Below, piece by piece: positions 15,788-24,250 of a stretch of 39,956 nt of DNA. The translations under genes were made by a program, and so were the position numbers. The stretch spans positions 1-39,956 of the forward strand of contig CAKNRV010000008.1 of the NCBI GenBank assembly GCA_930991035.1. Reading direction: 5' to 3'. The DNA is from an uncultured Clostridium sp. Lineage in GTDB: Bacteria; Bacillota; Clostridia; TANB77; CAG-508. The notes below the pieces were generated by a model, which did no database searches, was not told the origin of the DNA, and saw only the letters and a program-made list of their open reading frames with translations. Every line of letters begins with the position of its first letter. Position 1 is the first letter of the stretch.

Positions 15788-16915
15788 ATGAAAAAAATAT
15801 TAATTTTATATGCAGCTTATGGCGGTGGTCATTATTCTGCTGCAAAGTCAATAAAAGAATTTTTAGATAATAATTATGAAGTAGAGACCGAAATAATTGA
15901 TTGTATTGAATATATTAATAAGGTTTTAAATAGAGTTACTACTGGTGCATATAAGGAGATGGCTAGAAAAGCTCCAAATTTATGGGGGAAAGTTTACTCT
16001 AATTCACAAAAAGGATTGCTTGGCCACGTCAGTTCAAGAACCAACAAAATGATGGCTATCAAATTAAAAAATTTAATAAAGGAAAAAAATCCAGATTTAG
16101 TAGTTTCTACTCATCCTTTTAGTAGTCAAATGGTTAGCTACTTAAGAAGAAAAGGAAAGATTTCTACTAAATTAGTAACTGTGCTTACAGATTTCGCACC
16201 TCACGAGCAGTGGCTTATTGGCAATGAATATACTGATGCATTTTTTGTTTCAAATTCTCAAATGAAAGATGCATTATGTGAATATGGTGTGGATTCCTCA
16301 AAAGTTTTTGTTACTGGAATTCCTTTATCTGATAGATTTTTTGAAAACTTTGATAAAGAAGCTATTTTTAAAGAATTTGACCTAGATAGCTCAAAACCAG
16401 TTATATTATTCTTTGGTGGTGGTGAATTTGGCTTGGGTAAAGACGCTACATTAAGAATTTTAGAAGCAATTATCCACAATTTACCAACATATCAGATAGT
16501 AGCTATTTCTGGAAAAAATAAAAAAATGAATCAAAAGTTTATTGACTTAGTAGCAGAAACTAATTCTGCTCAAAGAGTTAGAGTTTTAGAATATACAAAT
16601 AAAGTTCCAGAGCTTATGAATATTTCTACATTGGTTGTAACAAAGCCTGGAGGACTCACAACTAGCGAAAGTTTGGCTTCTGATTTGCCAATTCTTGTTA
16701 TAAATCCAATTCCTGGTCAAGAAGAAGAAAATGCAAGATTTTTGGAACTTCACAATGTTGCTATATGGATAAAAAAAGAAGAGGACCCAAATGTTATAAT
16801 ACAAAACTTGTTTAATAGTCCGGAAAAGTTGGAAAATATGAAAAAGAATGCCAAGTTACTTGCAAAAAAGAACTCTACAAAAGATATTTGTGAAAAAATT
16901 ATGGAATTGATTTAA
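15788..16915 (+). CDS. Glycolipid glycosyltransferase, MGDG synthase / UgtP family (GT28)
   Basis: This 375-residue protein resembles diacylglycerol glucosyltransferases (UgtP) and plant MGDG synthases, which transfer sugar from a UDP-sugar onto diacylglycerol at the inner face of the membrane to make glycolipids and the lipoteichoic acid anchor. The N-terminal acceptor domain begins with ILYAAYGGGHYSAAKSI (GGGH at 12-15) and has the THPF and VLTDFAPHEQW motifs. The C-terminal nucleotide-sugar domain has FGGGEFGLG and KPGGLTTSESLA, followed by INPIPGQEEENA. I prefer the ATG at 15788 because family members begin just before the ILY strand. GAGGGG lies 15 nt upstream, and a GTG at 15776 is too close to it. 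The galU and phosphoglucomutase genes nearby could supply UDP-glucose. Confidence 0.85.
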   Translation: MKKILILYAAYGGGHYSAAKSIKEFLDNNYEVETEIIDCIEYINKVLNRVTTGAYKEMARKAPNLWGKVYSNSQKGLLGHVSSRTNKMMAIKLKNLIKEKNPDLVVSTHPFSSQMVSYLRRKGKISTKLVTVLTDFAPHEQWLIGNEYTDAFFVSNSQMKDALCEYGVDSSKVFVTGIPLSDRFFENFDKEAIFKEFDLDSSKPVILFFGGGEFGLGKDATLRILEAIIHNLPTYQIVAISGKNKKMNQKFIDLVAETNSAQRVRVLEYTNKVPELMNISTLVVTKPGGLTTSESLASDLPILVINPIPGQEEENARFLELHNVAIWIKKEEDPNVIIQNLFNSPEKLENMKKNAKLLAKKNSTKDICEKIMELI

Positions 16916-17020
16916 ATTTCAAGACTGCTAAGCCCTATCTTCACTACATTGGCTCATTTATCTAAGCTACCTACTCTATGAATATTATTAAAGCAATTAC
17001 AATTATATATTTTTATCAAT

Positions 17021-17063
17021 CCAATAGCCTCCTGCATATTATAATGTATGGAGGCTATTATGG
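17021..17063 (+). promoter_or_regulatory. Hairpin covering the ribosome binding site of the DUF6774-like gene
   Basis: AATAGCCTCC (17023-17032) is the perfect complement of GGAGGCTATT (17050-17059), which contains the GGAGG ribosome binding site and abuts the ATG at 17060. Two further C-G pairs (17021-17022 with 17062-17063) can form across a bulge. The loop is 17 nt. No T-run follows, so it does not look like a terminator. If formed in the mRNA, it would block ribosome entry. Confidence 0.55.
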
Positions 17064-17245
17064 ATTGTTTGTCTAATATTTCTGGTGCAGACCTTGCTGC
17101 TCTTGCAAATTCTATTGCTATATTCATTAATAATAATTATTCAGTGGCTGATATTGCTAAGCTTGTGTCATTTTTTATGTCCATTGCTGATGTTTTATCT
17201 CTTTTAGTTATTGATAAAGTTAATAACAATATAGAAGATTTATAA
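17060..17245 (+). CDS. Small DUF6774-like protein, 61 aa
   Basis: The 61-residue product ([20 protein letters not shown]...) resembles the short DUF6774 proteins common in Clostridia, which have an N-terminal cysteine, a hydrophobic helix, and a second hydrophobic helix about 20 residues later (here [12 protein letters not shown] and [16 protein letters not shown]). Their function is unknown. The start at 17060 is chosen because GGAGG lies 5 nt upstream; a more distal in-frame ATG at 17048 would place the ribosome binding site inside the gene. The site is in the arm of a hairpin. The gene converges on recR and overlaps its end by 6 nt. The family match is from memory of the pattern and is moderate. 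Confidence 0.6.
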   Translation: MDCLSNISGADLAALANSIAIFINNNYSVADIAKLVSFFMSIADVLSLLVIDKVNNNIEDL

Positions 17246-17839
17246 TTCTCTTCTTCCTTCTAACGCTTTGCAAAGAGTTACTTCGTCAGTATATTCTAAG
17301 TCTCCTCCAACAGGTATTCCATTTGCAATTCTAGTAACTTTAACACCTAATGGCTTAACAAGTTTAGATATATACATCGCTGTTGCTTCACCTTCAACTC
17401 TTGGGTTTGTAGCTAAAATTATTTCTTTAACTTCTCCACCCATTAGTCTTGATAATAATTCCTTTATTTTTATATCGTCTGGTCCAACGCCATTCATTGG
17501 TGAAATACTTCCGTGCAATACGTGATACAACCCCTTAAATTCATGTGTTCTTTCCATTGCCACAACATCTTTTACATCTTCTACAACACATATTACAGAA
17601 TTGTCCCTTGTTGGATTAGAACATATCTCACACGGATCAGTATCTGATATATTAAAACATTTTGAACAATATTTTAGATTGTTTTTTGCTTTTTGTATTG
17701 CTGATATAAATTCGTCTGTTTCTTCTTTGCTGGCATTTAAAATATAAAATGCTAATCTTGCCGCTGTTTTACTACCAATACTTGGCAATCTTTCAAATGC
17801 TTCTATTAGTTTTTCTATTGATGGTGAATAATATGACAT
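17240..17839 (-). CDS. recR: Recombination mediator protein RecR
   Basis: RecR works with RecF and RecO to load RecA on gapped DNA during recombinational repair. The 199-residue protein has the helix-hairpin-helix region ([17 protein letters not shown]), the four-cysteine zinc finger C58-x2-C61-x8-C70-x2-C73, and the Toprim domain beginning [18 protein letters not shown], with the conserved glutamate at 87 and the closing [22 protein letters not shown]. It is complete and of normal length. The order dnaX - ybaB - recR on this strand is the conserved arrangement in Firmicutes and many other bacteria. An 87-nt gap separates it from ybaB. Confidence 0.97.
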   Translation of the reverse strand: MSYYSPSIEKLIEAFERLPSIGSKTAARLAFYILNASKEETDEFISAIQKAKNNLKYCSKCFNISDTDPCEICSNPTRDNSVICVVEDVKDVVAMERTHEFKGLYHVLHGSISPMNGVGPDDIKIKELLSRLMGGEVKEIILATNPRVEGEATAMYISKLVKPLGVKVTRIANGIPVGGDLEYTDEVTLCKALEGRREL

Positions 17840-17926
17840 AGATTTCCTTCCTTCTGTTTTATATAATCATAAGTTGCAATTTATTATATTACTTAATATG
17901 TATCTTTCAAATTATAACTTATATCT

Positions 17927-18268
17927 CTACATTAGCCCTGGAATGTTGTATTTTCCAAGTGATGCAGCTTGCTCACTGTCAACTTTTCTTAAGGCTTCAT
18001 TTACAGAAGTTAAAATTAAATCTTGTAGCATTTCTACATCTTCTGGGTCTACAACTTCTTTTTGGATTTTTATTTCTTTTAATTCTTTACTACCAGATAC
18101 CTTTACATATATTGCTCCTCCACCTGCTGTTGCTTCAAACTCTTTTGCAGCAAGCTCCTCTTGTGATTTTTCCATATCTGATTGCATTTGTTTTGCTTGT
18201 TTCATTAATTGGTTTATATTCATTCCACCAAATCCTCCCATTCCTGGGAATCCTCCTCTTTTTGCCAT
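17927..18268 (-). CDS. YbaB/EbfC nucleoid-associated protein
   Basis: A small DNA-binding, dimeric protein of the YbaB/EbfC family that coats and may bridge DNA. Of its 113 residues, the first 15 are Gly/Met/Phe-rich, followed by the signature MNINQLMKQAKQMQSDMEKSQEELAAKEFEATAGGGA and VSGSKELKEIKI. The start at 18268 (MAKRGGFPGMGG) is the normal family start. A longer frame to 18304 would include the AAAGGAG ribosome binding site and overlap the end of dnaX. It lies 19 nt after dnaX and before recR, the usual order. Confidence 0.93.
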   Translation of the reverse strand: MAKRGGFPGMGGFGGMNINQLMKQAKQMQSDMEKSQEELAAKEFEATAGGGAIYVKVSGSKELKEIKIQKEVVDPEDVEMLQDLILTSVNEALRKVDSEQAASLGKYNIPGLM

Positions 18269-18287
18269 TTTAATCATTCTCCTTTCT

Positions 18288-19880
18288 CTACTCTTCAATA
18301 ACATTAAGTGGTATATCCAAGCTATCTGCCATATCTTTTATTGGGTTTTCTTCTTTTTTAGGTAAAGAATTTACATTTTCAATAATTCTTACCTTCATAT
18401 CTTTGCCATATTCCATAGAAACTGCTTTTGATAGCTCCGTAATATTTTCTGGTTTTTCTAATATTGATTTACCAAATGCATTTATTCCATCTGGGAAGCT
18501 AATACCAATTGTCATATCATTTAATTCTATGGCTTTTGACTTTAACAAATTAGAGTATAGCATTATTTTTCCATTTTGTCTTAAGTCTCCTAAAACATTG
18601 GTCCAACCTTTTGCCTCTCCATATCCAGAAATTGCTTCTTTTAATGCATCATTTGCACTTTTTTGTGGTGACACACTTGCTGTATTTGAAGTAGCACCTG
18701 TTGTACTTACATTACTCGGAGCATTGGCTATACTTGCATTATTTACAGTTTTGGCTTGTTTTGTAGTACCGTTATTCACAGTTTCCACAGGCACTTGCAA
18801 TATATTTTCACTACACAATTTTATAATCTCTACTTGGAATAAAATGCTCTTTTGTGAAGACCATTTCATATCATTTTCAAGTTTTGATAAATCTGTAATA
18901 ATATATAGCAATCTTTCCTTTGAAACTGTTTCTGCTAATTGCTTAATTTGCTCAATTTCGTCTGCACTATATATTTGCAATTTTCCCGTTGCCTTAAAAA
19001 CCAAAATATCTTTGACATATTTTATAATTTCCCATAGCAGATTACTTAAATCTTTTCCTTCATTTAAAACAACATCAACTGCTTTTATAGCTTCTTCCAC
19101 ATTATATTCTAAAAATGCTTTAACAATTGAATGTATGTATGTTAATTTTGGAATTCCAACTAATTCCTTTATTTTGTCTTCATTTATATTGCTATCTCCA
19201 TCTTGAATACATCTTTCCAAAATGCTAAGCGCATCCCTCATAGCTCCTTCTGAAAGTGTTGCTATTAAGTTCAATGCATCTTCTGTAATTTCTATGTTAC
19301 TTTCTTTTACTATATAATTTAATCTTCTTACAATATCTTGATTAGAAATTTTCTTGAAATCAAATCTTTGACATCTTGAAAGGATTGTTGCGGGTAATTT
19401 TTGTGGCTCTGTTGTTGCCAAAATAAATTTTACGTGTTCTGGTGGTTCTTCTAGTGTTTTTAATAATGCGTTAAATGCGCCAGTTGATAGCATATGAACC
19501 TCGTCTATGATATATACCCTATATTTTGCAAGAGTTGGTAAAAAGTTTACTTCTTCCCTTATAGAACGAATATCTTCTACACTATTGTTAGAAGCAGCAT
19601 CCATTTCCACAATGTCTGTCAATGAGCCAGAAAGTGCAGCCTTGCAAATTTCGCATTCATTACAAGGTTCTCCATCTTGCGGATTAAGGCAATTTACTGC
19701 TCTCGCTAGCACTTTTGCAGCAGAGGTTTTACCAGTACCTCTACCACCATTAAATAAATATGCGTGACCTACTCTTCCTGCAATAATTTGATTTCTTAAA
19801 GTTCTTGTTATATGTTCTTGTCCTACTATTTCTTCAAATCTAAGAGGCCTAAATTTCCTATATAATGCCGTATATGCCAA
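18288..19880 (-). CDS. dnaX: DNA polymerase III subunits gamma/tau
   Basis: DnaX is the motor subunit of the clamp loader, which opens and loads the sliding clamp during replication. In the 530-residue product the Walker A is GGRGTGKTS (45-53). Zinc-binding cysteines are at 64, 73, 76 and 79, the Walker B box DEVH at 126-129, and the SRC sensor at 168-170. The C-terminal third is the tau-like part with a low-complexity Ser/Thr/Ala/Asn linker. I choose the TTG at 19880, giving MAYTALYRKFRP, the family start. The GTG at 19889 lies inside the AGGGGTGAT ribosome binding site. No obvious slippery A-run for a gamma-specific frameshift stands out. The SRP RNA lies directly upstream. Confidence 0.95.
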   Translation of the reverse strand: MAYTALYRKFRPLRFEEIVGQEHITRTLRNQIIAGRVGHAYLFNGGRGTGKTSAAKVLARAVNCLNPQDGEPCNECEICKAALSGSLTDIVEMDAASNNSVEDIRSIREEVNFLPTLAKYRVYIIDEVHMLSTGAFNALLKTLEEPPEHVKFILATTEPQKLPATILSRCQRFDFKKISNQDIVRRLNYIVKESNIEITEDALNLIATLSEGAMRDALSILERCIQDGDSNINEDKIKELVGIPKLTYIHSIVKAFLEYNVEEAIKAVDVVLNEGKDLSNLLWEIIKYVKDILVFKATGKLQIYSADEIEQIKQLAETVSKERLLYIITDLSKLENDMKWSSQKSILFQVEIIKLCSENILQVPVETVNNGTTKQAKTVNNASIANAPSNVSTTGATSNTASVSPQKSANDALKEAISGYGEAKGWTNVLGDLRQNGKIMLYSNLLKSKAIELNDMTIGISFPDGINAFGKSILEKPENITELSKAVSMEYGKDMKVRIIENVNSLPKKEENPIKDMADSLDIPLNVIEE

Positions 19881-19904
19881 TTTTATCACCCCTATATTGT
19901 AAAA

Positions 19905-20042
19905 ATGGTGTGAGCAACTTAACTACTCTATGGAAGTTTCCACACAAGAATTACTGCTTATTGCTGCTTCCTTCCGGACCTGACAAGGTTCACAGATTCT
20001 TGTTGGTCCCCTCCATACAATAGTTAAATTTCTCATACCATC
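19905..20042 (-). ncRNA. ffs: Signal recognition particle RNA (small bacterial type)
   Basis: The minus strand contains GGTCCGGAAGGAAGCAGCA (complement of 19962-19980), the conserved apical and asymmetric-loop core of SRP RNA that binds Ffh. The flanks pair into one long hairpin: 19904-19936 and 20008-20042 are complementary with a few mismatches and G-U pairs (for example ATGGTGTGAG against ATGGTATGAG). A T5 run follows the 3' side, then the dnaX leader. Ends are approximate; the mature RNA may be shorter. The order tadA - SRP RNA - dnaX is the same as in Bacillus subtilis, which supports the call. Confidence 0.92.
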
Positions 20043-20099
20043 TGTATTATATACTTTTTTATGCAATTTATCAATAGTTAATTGGAAAAAATTTATACT

Positions 20100-20843
20100 C
20101 TACTCCCTTTTAAAAACAACACTGCTCAAGTCTGCTATTTCTAAGCTAGATGTTCCTTCTTCTATTATGTTACCACAAGGCAAATTAAGAGTTAATGTTC
20201 CACGGTAATTAATGCCATCTACGGTTATAACCAAATCAAATGATACGTCAAATTGCACATCTTCATTGCTTACTTCTATTTTTTCTAAAAGTGAGCCATC
20301 GTGTATTATTTCGTCGTCATCGTCAGAACTATAACTGCCCAAACCGCTATTACTAAATCTTATTACTGCGTATCCACCATTAGCTCCAATTTCTAAAGTT
20401 TGCGGATTGCTTTCTTCTGCTGATTTATATTCCAAACTGCCATCAACTAAATATTCTGCTTCATTAGTAAACAGTCTACCTTCTACACTATTTGGCATAT
20501 ATGTTTCTATTGTTCCTTTTGCTGGAGTTTTTGTAAAGTTAATATTTTCTATTTTTATACTATCAATAGTTTTCTGTCTATCTCCTAGATAATCTTCGTT
20601 TTTATCTATATATATGTATACATCATTATTTTGGTGTACATCAAAATTCCATTTATTTTTTCCTTCTGTTTCTTCTCCCTCTGCTGTACTTACCACAATA
20701 ATTTTGCTCAAATTAAAAGGCATATTTTTGTCTCCTTCTACTTCATAGCGTATCATTATTGAGATAACTAGAAGTATAATTATGACTAAAACAAATATTG
20801 CAACCCATAATTTAATTGTTTGTTTCTTTTTATCCTTATCCAC
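20100..20843 (-). CDS. Hypothetical membrane-anchored extracellular protein
   Basis: I do not recognise this 247-residue protein. A Lys-rich N-terminus (MDKDKKKQTIKLW) is followed by one strong hydrophobic segment (about 13-33), which should anchor it with the rest outside the cell. The outer part is rich in beta-strand patterns (NNDVYIYIDKNEDYLGDRQK, GGYAVIRFSNSGLGSYSS) with a Ser/Asp-rich patch near 171-182, and looks like a jelly-roll or Ig-like fold without enzymatic motifs. One cysteine is present near the C-terminus (NLPCGN). It lies between a tRNA-Ser and the SRP RNA, inserted into the otherwise conserved tadA - SRP RNA - dnaX block. Lineage-specific function is likely but unknown. Confidence 0.7.
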   Translation of the reverse strand: MDKDKKKQTIKLWVAIFVLVIIILLVISIMIRYEVEGDKNMPFNLSKIIVVSTAEGEETEGKNKWNFDVHQNNDVYIYIDKNEDYLGDRQKTIDSIKIENINFTKTPAKGTIETYMPNSVEGRLFTNEAEYLVDGSLEYKSAEESNPQTLEIGANGGYAVIRFSNSGLGSYSSDDDDEIIHDGSLLEKIEVSNEDVQFDVSFDLVITVDGINYRGTLTLNLPCGNIIEEGTSSLEIADLSSVVFKRE

Positions 20844-20858
20844 GGTTTCCTCCTATAT

Positions 20859-20951
20859 TGGCGGAATGGGTGGGATTCGAACCCACGTGGCACATTTCTG
20901 CACCCAACTGATTTCGAGTCAGCCTCGTTATGACCACTTCGATACCACTCC
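20859..20951 (-). tRNA. tRNA-Ser (CGA)
   Basis: On the minus strand the 5' acceptor GGAGTGG pairs with CCATTCC, followed by G and an encoded CCA. The anticodon stem GCTGA/TCAGT encloses the loop CTCGAAA, giving anticodon CGA (reads UCG). The long variable arm (around GGGTGCAGAAATGTGCCA) and the T arm with GGTTCGAATCC make it a class II serine tRNA of 93 nt. Confidence 0.93.
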
Positions 20952-20958
20952 ATAAAAA

Positions 20959-21420
20959 CTATTTTTTCTTTTTTATTTCTCTTAATTCTTTAAAGAATTT
21001 TTTGAGAATTTCTTCGCATTCTTTTGACAAAACGTCATTTTCTATTTCCACTTGATGGTTGAATTTGTAGTCTTCCAATAAGTTTAAAACCGAACCACAA
21101 GCGCCTGTTTTTTCGTCCTTTGCACCTATATATACCTTTTTTATTCTTGATTGAATTACTGCTCCTGCACACATAGGACAAGGTTCTAAAGTAACATACA
21201 TTTCGCAATCATTTAGTCTCCAGCTGTTTAGCTTTTTGCTTGCTCTTTGTATTGCAATTATCTCTGCGTGTTTTGTTGTGTCTTTCTTTTCTTCTTTCAT
21301 ATTATGTGCTCTTGCAATTATTTGTCCATCTTTAACAATAACTACACCAACTGGAATTTCCAATTTTTTATATGCTTTTTTTGCTTCTTTTAAAGCTTCT
21401 TGCATAAATTCTTCTTGCAT
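20959..21420 (-). CDS. tadA: tRNA-specific adenosine-34 deaminase
   Basis: TadA converts adenosine 34 of tRNA-Arg(ACG) to inosine, allowing wobble decoding. The 153 residues have the cytidine/deoxycytidylate-deaminase-type zinc site: H51-A-E53 (the glutamate is the proton shuttle) and P80-C81-x2-C84 in TLEPCPMCAGAVIQSRI. The segment N-terminal to it (EIPVGVVIVKDGQIIARAHN) is the usual first strand pair. The product has a Lys-rich C-terminus. It lies 7 nt upstream of the tRNA-Ser on the same strand. In B. subtilis the same gene precedes the SRP RNA and dnaX. Confidence 0.95.
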   Translation of the reverse strand: MQEEFMQEALKEAKKAYKKLEIPVGVVIVKDGQIIARAHNMKEEKKDTTKHAEIIAIQRASKKLNSWRLNDCEMYVTLEPCPMCAGAVIQSRIKKVYIGAKDEKTGACGSVLNLLEDYKFNHQVEIENDVLSKECEEILKKFFKELREIKKKK

Positions 21421-21528
21421 TGTTATTATGCCTCCATTAAATTATATGTGCTTATTTATTATTACATACTTTTAATTTTTTTGCAAGTAGGAAAAGTAAG
21501 ACTATATACACTACAATTAATATTATAG

Positions 21529-21557
21529 TTGACTTGACACAGATGCTATAATAATAC
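21529..21557 (+). promoter_or_regulatory. Probable promoter for ttcA
   Basis: TTGACT (21529-21534) and TAATAC (21552-21557) are 17 nt apart, about 65 nt before the start codon. An 8-bp inverted repeat, TATTATAG (21521-21528) and CTATAATA (21546-21553), overlaps both elements and could be an operator or chance in AT-rich sequence. Confidence 0.45.
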
Positions 21558-21621
21558 TGCAACAAATATGAAATGAATTTTTACTTAAGCAATATTAATA
21601 AAAACTATATAAGGAGTATTT

Positions 21622-22332
21622 ATGCAAAAAATATTAGGATATTTAAGAAAAGCAATTGAACATTATAATATGATTGACGAAGGAGACAAAATAGCTGTCG
21701 CACTTTCTGGTGGCAAGGATTCTATTACTCTTTTGATGGGGCTAAAAGCTCTTCAAAGGTTTTACCCAAAACATTTTGAGCTTATTGCAATTAGTGTAAA
21801 CCCTGGATTTGAATTTTTTGATACCAGTTTTTTAAAGGAATTATGCTCTAATCTAGGTATTGAGTTTGTAGAAGCAGAAAGCCATATTAAAGAAATAGTT
21901 TTTGATATTAGAAAAGAAAGAAGTCCTTGTTCACTTTGTGCTAATTTGCGTAGAGGAATTCTTAACTCTACCGCTATCGAACACGGTTGTAACAAACTTG
22001 CACTTGGTCATAATGAGGACGATGTTTTGGAAACATTTTTTCTAAATATGTTTTATGCTGGTAATTTGTCTACCTTTGCACCTGTAAGTTATATGGATAG
22101 GTCTAAGATTACTTTAATACGTCCATTGATTTACGCTCCAGAAAAAGAAATTAGAAAATTTATAAAAAGAGAAAACATACAAGTAATGCCTAAAAATTGC
22201 CCAATGGACGGTGTTTCTAAAAGAGAGGATATGAAGAAAATGTTGTATAAACTAAGTGTTAAAATTCCTAATGTAAGAGCTAATTTAATTGGAGCTATAA
22301 AACGTGCAGGAATAAATGGGTGGAAGGAATAA
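21622..22332 (+). CDS. ttcA: PP-loop tRNA thiolation ATPase, TtcA family
   Basis: TtcA-family proteins activate a tRNA base with ATP and insert sulfur; E. coli TtcA makes 2-thiocytidine at position 32. The 236-residue protein has the PP-loop SGGKDS at 29-34, the CxxC pair C103/C106 (SPCSLCANLRRG), the LALGHNEDDVLETFFLN motif, and a third cysteine at 193 (KNCPMDG). The three cysteines would hold the iron-sulfur cluster typical of this family. The protein is shorter than E. coli TtcA (about 310), as is usual in Firmicutes relatives, and the exact base modified is not certain. An AAGGAG ribosome binding site precedes the ATG. The gene converges on a tRNA-Arg. Confidence 0.85.
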   Translation: MQKILGYLRKAIEHYNMIDEGDKIAVALSGGKDSITLLMGLKALQRFYPKHFELIAISVNPGFEFFDTSFLKELCSNLGIEFVEAESHIKEIVFDIRKERSPCSLCANLRRGILNSTAIEHGCNKLALGHNEDDVLETFFLNMFYAGNLSTFAPVSYMDRSKITLIRPLIYAPEKEIRKFIKRENIQVMPKNCPMDGVSKREDMKKMLYKLSVKIPNVRANLIGAIKRAGINGWKE

Positions 22333-22444
<112 letters not shown>

Positions 22445-22476
22445 ATTTTAAATTGTTTTACTAAATTAATCAAGTA

Positions 22477-24213
22477 TTATTTTTTAGCATTTTCTGCCAT
22501 TTCTTTTATAGCTTGTTCTAATTTTTGCATTTGTTTCTCTGCATTTTCTGCACTTGATTCACATACTCCCATATAGAACTTAATTTTTGGTTCTGTTCCA
22601 GAAGGACGTACGCATACCCACGCATTTTTTTCTAAATCGAAGTATAATACGTTTGATTTATCAAGTCCAGTTGTTTTTTTCTTTCCATTTTCGTCTGTTA
22701 TTTCTTGCTTACTATAATCTCCAAATGATTTTACTTTTAGTCCTGCTATTTCTTTTGCTGGATTATTTCTCATATTTTCCATCATTTTTTTGATTTCTTC
22801 TGCACCTTCAATGCCTTTTAATGTAATAGACATTTGCTTTTCTTTATAGTAACCATATTTTTCATACATTTTATTCATTTGATCCCATAAAGTTAGACCT
22901 TGTTTTTTATAGTAAGCTACTGCTTCGCATACAGTCATTACAGCAACAATTCCATCTTTATCTCTTGCGTGTGTTCCTATAATGCAACCATAGCTTTCTT
23001 CATAAGAGAATAGGCATTGATATGTGTTATCTTCTTCAAATCCTCTTATAATTTTTGCTATATTTTTAAATCCTGTTAATGTAGCAAAGCATTTTACGCT
23101 GTACGCATCTGCTATTGCTTCTGTCATATTAGAAGATACTATTGTTTTTATAACAGCACCATTAGATGGTAATGTTCCATTTGCTTTCTTTTGAGAAAGT
23201 ATATATTCTGCAACTAGATTTCCTGTCATATTTCCGTTAAATTGAATATATTCTAATGTTTTTGTATCTTTTACATAAATACCCAATCTATCTGCATCTG
23301 GGTCATTTGCTAATATTATATCTGCATCTACTTTTTTTGCTAATTCCAATGCAAGCACAAATGCTTTTGGGTCTTCTGGGTTTGGATAACTTACTGTTGG
23401 GAAGTTTCCATCTGGTTTTTCCTGTTCTGGTACAATATAAACATTTTCAAATCCAACTTCATTTAAGATTCTTTTTACTAGTTTTCCACCTGTTCCGTGT
23501 AGTGGAGAGTATACTATTTTTATGTCTTTTTGCATTTCTTTTATTGCGTCGCTATTTACAACTAATTTTTTCAACTCTGCTATATATTTATCGTCTATTT
23601 CTTTTCCAATTACGTTGTATAATCCTTTTTCTATCGCTTCTTCTTTATCCATTGTTTTTATTGTTCCAAAATCTGTTATGCTATTTACTTCTTCTATAAT
23701 AGCTTTATCGTGTGGAGCTACAATTTGAGCACCATCTTCCCAGTAAACTTTGTATCCGTTATATTCTGGGGGGTTGTGGCTTGCTGTAATTACTATACCT
23801 GCTATACATCCTAATTGTCTTACTGCATAAGATAATTCTGGAGTAGGTCTTAATTCGTCAAATCTATATGTTTTTATGCCATTTGCATTTAAGCAAAGTG
23901 CTGTTTCTTCACTAAATTCGTTTGACATTATTCTGCAATCGTAAGCAATAGCTACACCTCTATCTTGCCCACCTTGTTTTATTATGTAGTTTGCTAAACC
24001 TTGTGTTGCCTTTGTTACAGTATATTTATTCATTCTGTTTGTTCCAACACCAATTATTCCTCTTAAACCGGCTGTTCCAAATTCTAGATCTTTATAAAAT
24101 CTATCTTCTTTTTCTGCTTCGTTGTCTTTAATTGCTCTTAAATCTTTTTTGCTTTCCTCGTCAATAGCAGGATCTTGAAGCCATTGCTCGTATTTTTCTT
24201 CATACAACTTCAT
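22477..24213 (-). CDS. pgcA: Phosphoglucomutase / phosphomannomutase
   Basis: This alpha-D-phosphohexomutase converts glucose-6-phosphate to glucose-1-phosphate. The 578 residues show the active-site serine loop TASHNP at 143-148 (phosphoserine 145), the magnesium loop DPDADRLG, the sugar-recognition FSYEESYG and the C-terminal phosphate-binding RPSGTEPKIKFY. Its length matches the B. subtilis PgcA type rather than the shorter GlmM. It lies 37 nt downstream of galU on the same strand. The two enzymes catalyse successive steps toward UDP-glucose and are probably co-transcribed. Confidence 0.95.
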   Translation of the reverse strand: MKLYEEKYEQWLQDPAIDEESKKDLRAIKDNEAEKEDRFYKDLEFGTAGLRGIIGVGTNRMNKYTVTKATQGLANYIIKQGGQDRGVAIAYDCRIMSNEFSEETALCLNANGIKTYRFDELRPTPELSYAVRQLGCIAGIVITASHNPPEYNGYKVYWEDGAQIVAPHDKAIIEEVNSITDFGTIKTMDKEEAIEKGLYNVIGKEIDDKYIAELKKLVVNSDAIKEMQKDIKIVYSPLHGTGGKLVKRILNEVGFENVYIVPEQEKPDGNFPTVSYPNPEDPKAFVLALELAKKVDADIILANDPDADRLGIYVKDTKTLEYIQFNGNMTGNLVAEYILSQKKANGTLPSNGAVIKTIVSSNMTEAIADAYSVKCFATLTGFKNIAKIIRGFEEDNTYQCLFSYEESYGCIIGTHARDKDGIVAVMTVCEAVAYYKKQGLTLWDQMNKMYEKYGYYKEKQMSITLKGIEGAEEIKKMMENMRNNPAKEIAGLKVKSFGDYSKQEITDENGKKKTTGLDKSNVLYFDLEKNAWVCVRPSGTEPKIKFYMGVCESSAENAEKQMQKLEQAIKEMAENAKK

Positions 24214-24250
24214 TTAATCACTACCTCTTCTTATTAGTTTTATTTGGTTT

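Noticed and set aside
18403-19206. 267-residue open frame on the plus strand
   Set aside because: It lies wholly antisense to dnaX and is a mirror of dnaX codon bias, with Ser/Phe/Ile-rich product and no ribosome binding site.
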